This document shows, in pieces, positions 23,335 to 35,900 of a stretch of 64,000 bases of DNA (positions within the stretch are counted from its first letter, which is position 1; the number at the start of each line of letters is the position of its first letter). The DNA comes from Mytilus galloprovincialis. Lineage: Eukaryota; Mollusca; Bivalvia; Mytilida; Mytilidae. The notes under the pieces are model-generated. The model searched no databases and was not told the DNA's origin. It worked only from the letters and a program-made list of their open reading frames with translations. The translations under genes and the position numbers were made by a program. The DNA lies in assembly GCF_965363235.1 (NCBI RefSeq), contig NC_134845.1:25670524-25734523 (forward strand), read 5' to 3'.

Positions 23335-23856
23335 GAAGACATAATCTTTCAATAAGTTTAATTGAGGTCTGGAGCTGGCATTTCAGTTAACTGCTAGTAG
23401 TCTGTTGTTATTTATGTATTATTGTCATTTTATTTATTTCCTTTTGTTACACCATCTGACATCGGACTCGGACTTCTCTAGAACTGAGTTGTAATGTGCG
23501 TATTGTTATGCGTTTTCTTTTCTACATTGGCTAGAGGTATAGGGGGAGGGTTGAGATCTCATAAACATGTTTAACCCCGCTTTAATTTTGCGCCTGTCCC
23601 AAGTCAGAAGCCTCTGGCCGTTGTGGGTCTTGTATGATTTTTAATTTTAGTTTCTTGTGTATAATTCGGAGTTTAGTATTACGTCCATAATCACTGTACT
23701 AGTATAGATATTTTTAAGGGGTCAGCCGAAGAACACCTACGGGTGCGGGAGTTTATCGCTACATTGAAGACCCATTGATGGCCTTCGGCTGTTGTTTGCT
23801 CTATGGTCAGGTTGTTGTCGCTTTGACACATTCCCCATTCCCTTTCTTAATTCTTA
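23335..23856 (+). repeat. SINE-like family C, long copy
   Basis: Shares with 44400-44675 the blocks CATTGGCTAGAGG, GGGTTGA-ATCTCATAAACATG, CGCCTGTCCCAAGTC, CCTACGGGTGCG, CATTGAAGACCCATTG and TCGCTTTGACACATTCCCCA. Ends where the family J fragment starts. Confidence 0.75.
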
Positions 23857-23999
23857 AAACCACGAAATTAAATATTCACGAAAATCTAAGTATTCCCCAA
23901 TCCATGAAAAACGGTCACATGAAATTTATTGAATCTACATTACGTAAAAGACCAAGTTCCGTTTGATAAAACTAGAAAATATCAAGAATAGAGTACAGA

Positions 24000-26040
24000 C
24001 ATCTGTCGATGATATAGCTCTGAAGACTCAAAATGATCTTCGAAAAGTTTAGGTTTTAAAATATATACCAGAAAAGGTTGAATATACAGCTAAATTATCA
24101 CTACTGCCTATGAATTTTCTGGTTCATAATATTTAACAAATTTTAAAGCACCTATAGAGGAAAATTTGGAAAAAACGATTGAAAAGTATGTACAAAATGT
24201 ACATGTATCTCCCATTCGTTTTAGATATATCAACGGTCAATTTCTCTTCATCATGCCATGAATGAATAAAAAGAACAATACTTACATATTATTATGATAA
24301 AATGTTAACATTGTTATTAACATTCAAAGGTTTGTTTGTACATTAAAATGAAAATGTGGATGAAAGATGTATTCATATTTGTGCAAGTTCAAATGACTGG
24401 ACGCTGTCCACCTGGTTACAGCAACAGGTTTGAAAACAATTGTTTACATAAGTTTCAAATGTGTGGCCTTCTGCATATTTGTGAACTGAAAAGCGCTACT
24501 AAGTGAGTACAATTCAAGTTCTACAACAATAACAACGTTATAACATATTATAACTGCCTCTCCCATAATGCATAAAAATAATCGGGTTGCTTTCTTAATA
24601 ATATAAAGCCAAGTACTTAACCTGTTTATTAATTTTAGAAACCAAACATAAATGCTTATTAGTTGTACCTGTCCTGAATATTCAAAATGTATTAACCTCT
24701 TTACATAAAGGAATCGACAAAAATTTAAATTGTATGGAAGGATTTGCTGAAAACATCATAAATAATTGTTTTACCTTGTTATCAAACATTCTTATATGTA
24801 CGTTCCATGCGTTAATTAATTGGGACGAGTTATACAAAGCATGATTACACACATAAAGATATAACATTTACATTGAGTAGAAAGTTATATATTAAATATA
24901 AAACATTTTAAAATAAGTCAAACGAAGAATAACGATTATTATTTGTAGTTAATACATATTATAACACAGACGAATGCATTTAAACTTGAACTTTAAATCT
25001 AAGTGAATGAAATGAGAAGATTGGTTATTTGAAAACAAAACAACAGCTGATATTGTTGAATTGGCCAGTTTATTTTGATATATGCAGATTTTGAACCACA
25101 AACCAACAACGCCCAACTACAATATATACAAATACAATTCTATTTTACAGAACATGGTAAAGATAAGTCTGGGATTGTTCACGCACTATGGTTACAATAG
25201 ATAGACGTACACACAAATATCTCAATTCATATCTAAAATTAAACCACACAATGTAACGCCTGCACGGTTAATGAAAATGACGACACTTTATTCGGAAAGC
25301 AGTGTTAATATTCACCCTAGCGAAAATTCTTGATTGCATAATGCCGCTCCAGCTCTAGAAAAAGAACATAAATCTTAAACGATTTCGTACAGAAAATTGT
25401 GTCTAAAATCGACAGATCTTCGGAAGAAAAAAAACCCCCATCTTTGATGTGATAAGTGAGTTAATCATGCAAATAGCCCAAAAGTACAAAAAAATCAAAA
25501 AAAGATCAACTATCAATTTGTGTTTAAATATCTGAATCAATTTATTTGAGGCTAGTGTATATTCAAACAATACTGACTTCATTAACACAGATATGCTCCT
25601 TACACTAAAAATGACCAAGCAGAGTTATGTGGAAGAACAGCAGACATCGATTCTATTTAAGTTGTATGGTCACCTTTACATATGTGTTGAACGATACGAC
25701 GTGTCTGTGGTTGGATTTACATGGCGAATAATACAAAGATGCTTACTAAATGTATGTCGACATAAATATTGATGCTTCTTTGGGAATTCAGGATTTTGTA
25801 TATACTTATCGATTAATCAGATTTGAATTAACGTAAACTACAGTAGCTGTTGCCGTTATTTAGTTCTATTTACGACATTCTGATAGACTGAAGGATGAAA
25901 AAAAATGTTTTTTTCTATGAAACTTATAATAAGATATAATATGCTGAAACCAACTGTAAACATGTTTGAGTTCTAGTATTTAAAAGTTTCTTGTATCTAT
26001 AAGCCTTTAAAGCAATTTATAAAAGTAGTTCTAGCTAACG
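24000..26040. other. intergenic, AT-rich, no gene seen
   Basis: Short open frames only, none with a domain or paired splice sites. No shared repeat noticed before 26070. Confidence 0.35.
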
Positions 26041-26069
26041 CAATTCCATCAACCTGAACGTTGCTGTTG

Positions 26070-26515
26070 TATATTTTGGCCACGAGCATCACTGAAGAGA
26101 CATGTATTGTCGAAATGCGCATCTGGTGCAAGAAAATTGATACCGTTAATTTTATTACTATCACTGGGTCGATGCCTCTGCTGGTGGACTATTAGTCCCC
26201 GAGGGTATCACCAGCCCAGTAGCCAGTACTTCGGTACTGGCATGAAAATACGGATTTTTTTGTGTTATTAAAATTTGCTGTTACAAAATGATAGAAATTA
26301 TTATAAATTAATGAATGTATCTCCCTCATGCAAAGCTCTGATTCTTTTCACGGATTTGGCTATACTTTTTGGACCCTTTGGATTATAGCTCTTCATCTTT
26401 TATATAAGCTTTGGATTTCAAATATTTTGGCCACGAGCATTACTGAAGAGACATGTATTGTCGAAATAAGCATCTGGTGCAAGAAAATTGATACCGTTAA
26501 TTTTATTGTCATAAA
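26070..26515 (+). repeat. SINE-like family F, tandem pair
   Basis: The segment from ATTTTGGCCACGAGCAT to ACCGTTAATTTTAT is present at about 26075-26157 and again at 26421-26511. The first copy continues with GGGTCGATGCCTCTGCTGG and GTATCACCAGCCCAGTAG. Both hold a variant of the shared core (GTCGAAATGCGCATCTGGTG in the first copy). Confidence 0.75.
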
Positions 26516-26719
26516 CTTTCACTACGGATGAATGTATTTTCTCAGTTTGTCGGTTAAACGAATGTTTTCCAAATATATATATAAAAAAGCAACATCAGTG
26601 AAGGTATTAGTTGATAAAATTAACTTAAAAAGTAGCTTTCACAAGAAATTTCTGCAGGTTTTTTTCTTCTGTTTTTTTTGCTTGGCGTCTATGTGTTTAG
26701 TAAAGTCTTTCAACTGATT

Positions 26720-27660
26720 TTGGAAGTTTTTATGTCTTATTTTGTGCTGTAACATAAGTTCCAAATTAAGGGAGGGATAAGCGGCAGCAATCATATCAGC
26801 CGGCACAAAATGTATGCGCCTGTCTTATGCTAGCAGTCCGTAGCTAATCAGTTGTATATTTTATTTGTGTTTCCAGAATTGATGTAAACACAACTCAAGT
26901 CATTAGTCTTAATTTGGTTGATAATTGGGTAAGGTCATCTTTAAATTGTTATACGGAAAATTTATGAACCATGATTTGTTTTCTAGTTAATAATGTTACA
27001 TTCAAGTGTTCAATGTTAAATTCTATCAGAACACCAGTCAGCGTACTTGTTCATATTAGTTTGACTCCGAATAATCAACTCTTTACTTTTATTTCTAAAA
27101 ACCGCGTGGTTAGGTGAGAAGTGGAGACTGCTATTAAATACCACTGTTTAATCAATGTTTTGCTTCAATCAGAGGAAGTACCAACAAAGTCTTGTATTAA
27201 AAAAAAATTTTGCTATCTTAATCGAAACGCGTTGTGTCAAAAATATGCAATTTGGAAATATTTGAACGTTGTCCTATATGCATTTTATAAAACGAATAAG
27301 AAGCGATCTTATAAAAAGGAATAGGAAGACACTTATATTCATCAAACAAGTAATCCAACGTTAATTTAGATGATGTTCTTTTCTTCAGGTTATGAGTGCA
27401 AAGTCGGATTAACTTTACATTTAATGGAAAGACTAACTATCATTTAAAGCTAAATTTACCTTAAAAGGGACACTAGCTGTCAAATCCATGTTCACCGAAG
27501 TGACTCAAAGTCTCATATTAGATTTATAATTTACTAAAACTTAAAGATTGAGATCTCCTTGAACTCGTTACGTAAAAACCCGTTTCTCATTCTTTCTTCA
27601 TTTCCAAGTAAAGTAAGATTTTACCTGATACTGATCAATATACAATATTTGTTTTAATTA
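26720..27660. other. 3' flank of the Kunitz-WAP-lustrin gene, no gene seen
   Basis: AT-rich. Short frames such as 27121-27324 have no recognisable content. Carries the downstream region of the minus-strand gene ending at 27683. Confidence 0.4.
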
Positions 27661-27682
27661 ACTCAATTTATTTCTGAAATTA

Positions 27683-27822
27683 TTAGCTATAACTCCTTTG
27701 GCAGCAAACAGCAAAGCTATCACCTCGGTCGATGTTACAGTAATAGCCCTTGGGACACTTTTGACGATAAGGACCACGCCCACAAAATATGTGAGGTAGT
27801 GGGTTTCCTATTTGGCAGGTTG
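27683..27822 (-). CDS. lustrin-type Cys domain, terminal exon
   Basis: Acceptor TATTTTTGTAG. Encodes [20 protein letters not shown] then [10 protein letters not shown] and AVCCQRSYS, stop at 27683-27685. The C-x-IGNPLP, CG-x(7)-CPxGYxC, VCC pattern is the lustrin cysteine-rich repeat. Confidence 0.92.
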
Positions 27823-30800
27823 CTACAAAAATAAAACATGTTTATTTAAATAATAGAATTTGAAAACAAATCAAATGCTGTCTCTCGATCATTACATAAT
27901 TTAAAAAAAAACATAAAATGAACTTGAATCAACTACCCATTTACGGTAATACAATTCTGAAAAACTTTGTGCTCGAGATTAAATAGCGTATACAGCTGTT
28001 TTCCTTCATTATGAAGACTTATCTCTTGTTAGTTTTCTTCTTTTTTTTAATACATTTGTATTTGAACAGATTGACACTATCAGTGCATATTTTTAAACAA
28101 TGCACATTTCTTTTTGATGTTGATCTTTATGTTATCTAATTACGCATTGCCTGATCATTTCAATACATATTAATACAAAAAAAAAAGACACTAATTACCT
28201 GGCAGGGGCATAACTCCACCCGTTGCCATGGAACAAATATGTCCACAACCGTTTGAACAACATTTTTTTTCACCCTGACAAGTGTCATCACTACTGCATT
28301 CATCAACACAAACACCGGAGCTATCCCTTGGTACAGGTGGACAAAACCCAGACTTTACTAAAGAAGAAGTAAAATACCATGACGTTTGCTGTTTCTAATT
28401 CTGATACAATTTGAAATTGTATACATTAGTCCAACAACACGAGTTAGAATAAGGGCTTTTCCATAAAAAATGTTTGTGGGAGGTTAGGAGGGGAAGTTTT
28501 ATTATTGAATGTGGGTCTTTTTTTCATTAAGCGTCTATTTTCACTATGTAAACGTATACATAAAATGGTTCCTGTTTGTTGCGATATTTTGAAAGTCCTT
28601 CATACATTTTAATGGAATAGTCCTAATTGATTTTGTTTGTAAATTGCAGGTTCGTAAATCTATTTTGTACGACTACGAATAGTATCATCCTACTTATATT
28701 CTAAGAATCTTTGACCTTCCAATTTATTTAGTACTCTTTACTTTGTAAATTTGGACGCAAGCGCATCTGTTTTTTGATTGACTGGTGGTTATTGAACGTC
28801 CAGTGGCAAATAACGCATGCATGTTCAGGACGAGAACAAGTAAACAATAATTGCAATAGGTAGGTCTTGTAAAAATGCAATTCCAGGATGATGGTCGGGG
28901 AAATTTGGACTGTAACTCAAAAATGAGGGTATATTGGATAAGGACAAAATTTTACCTTGAAAAAAGCCTGCTCTCTTTACACGAGATATCGGATTTACTA
29001 TTTGGGAAAACATTGTACTCGATTTTCAATTGTGCATACAGTTAGATTCCTTTATTTGCGAAGACTCTTATTAATAAAGGCAAGTATGCCAGTTTTACAT
29101 TTCACGTACGTTAAAACTACTATAAATATGTATATCAAACATATCTCTTTACAGTTAAGTGCATATATTTGAAGAGATTGATACCAATGATACTTTGCCA
29201 AATAAATGCTTGCAGAAAGGTGAGAGTTTTTTCTTCATAATGAAGTCCTCACTCTGACTTTTTTTTTTATATAAACAGTAATAAAAGCGCTGTTTCTTTG
29301 CTTTTTGTGTGTTTATGTGTGTCTTATGTTTGTTTTGCTGTTTATGAACTTATTTGTTTTGTCATGGAATGATTCCCCATATCATTTGGTTTTCTATTAT
29401 TTCGTTGTGATATTGACATCTATTCTATTTTCTTACGCATTGCTTTTACATACAAAATTAATATAATTACATAAAATACACACACTAATTACCTGACTTG
29501 GGTTTAATTCCGCCTGTCGGAATAGAACAAACACGTCCACAAATGTATGGACAACATTTTTTATCACCCTGACAATCGTCGTCACGATTGCATTCTTTAA
29601 CACAAATGGTATCTATTTGTCCAGGTACTATGATAGGTGGTGGACAATTCCCAGGCTCTAAAGCAAATATAAAATACATTTACTTTAGGTGATTCTTATT
29701 CTTATCGAATTTGAAAAAAAGATACGAGTTTTACCGGCATCACACACCAGCGTATGGCTCCGACGTACGCCAGCCGTAGTAAAAAACCATGAACGCTTCC
29801 AATACGCTAGTAATTTTAGATGCATTCAACCTGTCAATCATATCTGAACCTTGTTTACAACGAGCTTCAAGCGTGTATTGGGAGGACGACAAGGTACCTA
29901 AGCGTTTATCGGGCGTTCAAGTAACGTATGTTGGAGTATGCCAGGCGTTTGTCTAACGTAGATGGACGCTACGAAGGAAAAAGATCTCTTGAATGTATTT
30001 AGGACGCATCCAGGTCGTATCTGGGACGCTAATCCTTGATTTCGGCGTTCCTGGGTCGTTTTATTATGGGTTATTTGTTACAAACACACCCACATACGTT
30101 TTAGTTAAAGTCGAACGATCTTGAAGCGTATACAACGTGCCCTGAACGTGTCTCAAAATTATATGTAGCGTTTTCAATGGGCTTGTACCGTATCGTCGCT
30201 GGGCTTCTAAAATGTTGTAAATTACAAATTTTTCAAGAAAAAAATATCTCACAAATAGGCTTTGAAAATTTTGACAAAATGCATGATTCCAAAATGTCGT
30301 ATGTGAACTTGAACATTTTTGTAGATAGCAGTGGAATAAAACTTTGACATTTCTGGATTATGCGAGAACTTAAATTATTTTCACAGAAATAAAGAAATAT
30401 ACAATTATTTCATTCCAAAAGCCATTATAGAACGATTTTCAAATTTTTATACAACATTTTGGAAGCAAACTTTACCAACAATTGACATTGGCAAATTTGT
30501 TAGATGTCTTATTTCAAACGTTTTGATTGGTCTAACTGTATGCTATTTTGTAATACCAAAGATTTCCTCCCGCCCATACCATTAGTGTCAAAAAGTATTT
30601 TTAGCCAAAAAGGTCTTAAACGACATTTTAGAAGCCCAGCGACGGTATGTATTACGTTCGTGCATTGTACAGGTATACGCTAGACAAACGCTTTAACTGG
30701 ATGAAAAGTTTATGCTGCATAAAAATTTCATGGAGTTATAGCGTTCAACAAGCGTATACTTTTGCATTTCGACATACTTCAAACTTTTGCCACGCGCGTT

Positions 30801-32860
30801 TTACGATTGCTTAGCGTTCTTCTGGCGTTTAACTACTATTCTAATATGACGTGCTTCTTTCGCTTTGTAAACAACACTGTGATAAAATTCTCGATATATC
30901 TATACTTAGCGCAGACTCCGTGGTGTACATAATAATGGCTGTTACAATATACTTCTTACGTAAATCCACATGTATTGAAACCTATTTGCAAACCCTTTGC
31001 CGATTTTATTGTTTTAAAAATTGCAATTAAAAAACAAAGAAATCACTTTTATTCTTATTCGGATGCAAAATAAAAAGAAGTAATGCACAAGACCTCGGAG
31101 AAACCAACAAAATAGAAATAAAATAAAATTCCGCGAAAGTCTATTAATGTTTTTGGCGCATTTAAGTCATTTCAAAACATGACGTCATACAAATGACCAC
31201 GCTAGAGTTGAAAGTTTTCTGTTACGTGAACCATTGAAATGTTGTTTACTATTGTATTAAAATTGATTATCAAGGTAGGTTTTGTTTGATTTTCTTTTCT
31301 TTTGCATTATTCGCATATTTACTGATTTCAGCAAGTCAACATGGCGGCTCCTTAGTTACGAAATGTCAACTTTGGATTTGACGGTAGCTTACGAGAAAAA
31401 CATGTAAATCAAAATGACAATTGTTGGTTTTGAGAATGAAACCGTTTTTTATTTTAGCGGTTGGTCACGAAATAATCCATGCAAGCTACGGATTTATTAG
31501 AATGTTTGAGCTTTATCTAACAGGGAGTAAAACAGAAAAGCCACACACACAGCTTTCCCCACCCTCGCTTCAGTTTTTTAATGTTCGTGCATTGTACAGG
31601 TATACGCTAGACAAACGCTTTAACTGGATGAAAAGTTTATGCTGCATAAAAATTTCATGGAGTTATAGCGTTCAACAAGCGTATACTTTTGCATTTCGAC
31701 ATACTTCAAACTTTTGCCACGCGCGTTTTACGATTGCTTAGCGTTCTTCTGGCGTTTAACTACTAGTAACGTATACAGACTTTGTCAATTTTCTCTGTAC
31801 GTCTGGTGCACGCCGGTCTTTACGCCAATGTGTGACGCCGGCCGGCATTATAATGATGCATTTTGTTTGTAAAACAAGACGAAACGCGCGTCTGGCGTAA
31901 ACTCAAAATTTATTCCTGGTATATATGATTAGTTTATTTACACATTATGCCGGCGGCAGACATTGACATATAGACCGTTCACAAGAAGAGTCTGAACTGT
32001 GAGTTTTTTGTTGTTGTTGGTAGGGATATATAAATACCATGCCACGTCCTGTCTGTGTTTATTCGGTTTATGCTGCTTTATATCATCTGATAAGTTAAGA
32101 CCTTTTCAAGTGAAATGGCTATGAAAACTTGTTTTGACGAATAAGATAAACTTATTCAGGAAAATGACAAGGCACTTATCGCATACAGTATATGCCAAAT
32201 ATGAAGCTTAGTACATCTCTACTTACTGTTACAGGTACTACAACAAGGAGGAGGTCCACAACAGGTAAGACATCGTTTGGGTTCTATAAAGTAAAACAAA
32301 ACTAACTATTTTCTTCATATGCAACTAGTCAGAGGACATATCTCAATCGATCAATCTACAAAAAACATACTAAACCTATGGAATAGTAATTATAACTTAC
32401 TTGTACACTACCAATAACACAAAAGACCACTACCAAAACTGACCATATTGTTAAAAGTTAAGCCAAGAGAAAGTATTACTGGTTCTCAGTATTTATATTT
32501 TCATATTATCGAAATGATTACATAATTATTGTGTTAAATGTTCATGTAAAATATTTTATGTTACGTAATGTTGACAGGTTTTCATCTAAAACCACAATCA
32601 TAACCGACCATGTAGTATTTTCTTAGTATCCCCTGCATGTCATTTAATTGTTTTTTCGTTTTTTTTGTGTTGTAAGGAACAGAAAAGTACTTGAGTTCTT
32701 TGAATACAAACTCGAATTGATCAACTGTTGTGAAGACTCATGTCTATTGTGGAATTCTGTACGCATACCTTTATTGATTTTGTATGTTTTCTTGGTCGTC
32801 GGCTTAGTTTAAAATAATATATGTCGGACACCGCCATCTTCATATTATTTTCATATTTTT

Positions 32861-32951
<91 letters not shown>

Positions 32952-35900
32952 TTTTGATCATAGGTGATATATATAAACTATAATACACAAATCTTACTTG
33001 TTTTAACCATACATTTTTCTTGGCATTCAGTCAACGTTTTGAAGTTGTTTGCATTTCCTCCGCATCCACCATAGATAAATTTTCTACACTGTTTCGAATA
33101 AACATCGAAATAAAATCTTGGATCTCTCGCTTTACAAACTCCTGAATGTTTTGGTAGACGGCAATCTAAATTATTCGCCTACATAACGTAAAAATCGTAT
33201 ATTATAGAATTATAGATAAATATTTATAAGTCTCTATGTCTATAAATTTAAGTTAATATTGGACACCGTACTTTGTCTCTATATCTAGATTAGCCATGGC
33301 TCCATGCTGAAGACCGTACCTAGATTTACAATGGTTTACTTTACAAATTTTAAATTAGATGTAGAGTTGTGTCATTGGCACTCATACCACAGCTTTTTAT
33401 ATCTGTGAATGAAGGAATAAATAATTGAGGTATACATCAACTGTTCTTCATTTTTCAATCCAAGTTGTCTGAATTGAAGACAAAATTAGGGGGAAACATG
33501 AATGAGACTGTAATAAAACTATCCATAATTTTGAACCTGCAATACTAGCTTCTAGAAATTGTTTCACTTACTTATTATTATTAATATATATTCTATTTAA
33601 AAAAATTAACATGTGAGAAAAACAATCAAAAATCCTTGTTTATTATTAAATGTTGGTTCCGTGGCAACAATACCAAATATACGTTTTTATCAGTTTATTT
33701 TATTTCTTTATGTTATAAATCTCTTTCTTTCCCGCAAATTTTCTAACTGTTCTAAAGATATGTGACGTGAATATATTCCACATTCAAGTTACCTCATAAT
33801 CGTATTGAATAAACATTTATACACCCAATATAATTAATTTGGCATTTAAAAAGTCAGAATGCGAATGTATATATTAATACTTTTTTAAGTAATTTTTAGA
33901 TAACAACAACTAAACGAACTACATGTATGTCAATTAGACCTGCTTTTTATACTATAACTGCACTTCAATTTCTACAATGTAACATTGTTGTTCGCTATTG
34001 AAATTACGTATATCGTCAATTATCTGAAGTCCCATGGGGACTGACTGCACCATTTATTGCGGACCTGTTTCTGTATTGTTATGAATTACAATTCATGACA
34101 AAAATTAGCAAAGACCCATCGACACAACATCTGATTAAAAAATGTAGTTAATACATTTTTAGATATTTGGATGATATACTGGCTCTCAATAATGACGACA
34201 TCAGCATGTTTTTTTTTATAATGAATTTTCTTTATTGTAACAAATAGACTGGCACAACATGTATGAACAAAGGTGTACAGAATGGCATTTTCACACAAAA
34301 GAAGCATTGTATAATAAAACAATTGAATATATATGATGGTGCAATAGTAGGTTGAAAATAAATAAATATCTTATAACATTGAAGTCTTACTTGTTCTTGC
34401 AATATACATAAGTGGTGTTTCAATCAAATTTTAACATTTATTATTTATACTATGATAGGGGCCCAGGGACTCCAGTATTTGTTATATTTCTCTACAGAGA
34501 GGTTTTTAAATGAAATGTGTTTTTCTAAATTCAAGTGTTCCTTTAAATAGTTTTTTAAAGCATTTAAATTCGGCAAAACTTCCTGTAGTTTTGTTCGGTA
34601 AATGTAGTATTTTGAAAATAGAATAATCTTATTTTTAACAAAATTCAATTTAACATTTTCGAAGATACCAAATAAAATAAGGCAGTTCAATATTTGTCAT
34701 TTCAAAAATCCAAATGTTTAGTGCATGCCAGAGACTGGCGACCATAGGACAGCTCCAAAATAAATGTTCTATGGTCTCTGGTCCTTCTTTACAAAATGTA
34801 CACATGTTGTTACTATTTATTTTCATCTTGTAAAGTAGTGAATTAGTTCCCAAAATTCTATGGATAATTCTATATTGGAACCAGCAAAGCTTAGTGCTTT
34901 TACTATATTTTGTACACGAAGTGTGTATTTTTTTCCAGTTAATACCAGTCATATTAAGATGGTTCTCCCATTTTTCCTTAGCAGCAAAAGTAACATATTT
35001 TTCATTCAATATTTTGTACATGTCCTTTGAACCTTTTTTGGATTCAAAAAAGATACTTATGTTAAAAGGTAGTATTGCATGAATTTTTCTCTCCTTTACC
35101 TCAATATTGATCGTGTTTAACCACTCATTAAGCGAGTGTGCTATTCCATAATAATGTAAAATATTTGGCCTAAATTTATATAATTGTTGGAAATTTTGAT
35201 ATGACATAACTTTGCCCTGGTCATCTAACAAATCTTGCACTGTCCAAATTCCCGCATTTGCCCAGTTTTTATAATAGACTCTTGAACCACCAATTTTAAA
35301 GTTTTCTACCTCCCATAAAGAATATGATAGAATTTCATCTGTACATCTTGGTTTTCTAATTTGATTAAGGGTTTTCCAAGCATCAAAAACCTCTTGCCAA
35401 AATTTATTTGATGACCTTTTAATAGGCCCAATATAACTTATTTCAATAAAATTTATTTGCTCCACAATAGAGACTAATCTCACCCACTTTGAATTCGAAT
35501 TATATAAACGTCTCACCCATGTAAGTTTTAGTCCCTGTATAGATGCTTTTAAATTTAGCATTTTTAACCCACCCTTATAATATTCTTGACATAAAAGATC
35601 TCGCTTGACCTTATCTGGTTTATTATCCCAGATAAAAGCATACATTTTATTTGTTAAATTAAGTAACATATTCTCATCTGGACTAGGGATAGATAGAAAC
35701 AGATGATTTAATTTAGCTATGACCAAAGTTTTTAAAATGGTAATCTTTCCAAAGGGGGTGAGATACTGTTTTGACCATTTTTTCAAAGTGTTGTCTATAT
35801 TATCTAAAACAGGCCTATAATTTAAATTAATCATTCTATCTAGGTCGACTGAAAACGTAATTCCAAGTAGTTTAAATGTACTGGAGCCCCATTTCAATCC

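Larger units (their letters stand above)
29734..31841. mobile_element. TIR DNA transposon family D, 2.1 kb, in the Kunitz-WAP-lustrin gene intron
   Basis: Imperfect TIRs: left begins CCGGCATCACACACCAGCGTA, right ends with the complement of CCGGCGTCACACATTGGCGTA. Many internal copies of short words such as 'acgcta', 'aagcgtat' and 'gcgtttaac' occur. The same ends bound 44174-45002. Holds a nested TIR element and a perfect 183-bp direct repeat. No transposase ORF seen, so non-autonomous. Confidence 0.8.

Noticed and set aside
31421..31741. 106-codon + ORF
   Set aside because: Falls in the family D transposon and the 183-bp direct repeat; no protein domain.
32401..32448. Signal-peptide codons as an active alternative first exon
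   Set aside because: Start is ATA, an upstream in-frame stop exists, and the donor phase does not fit the next exon; kept as a dead duplicate.
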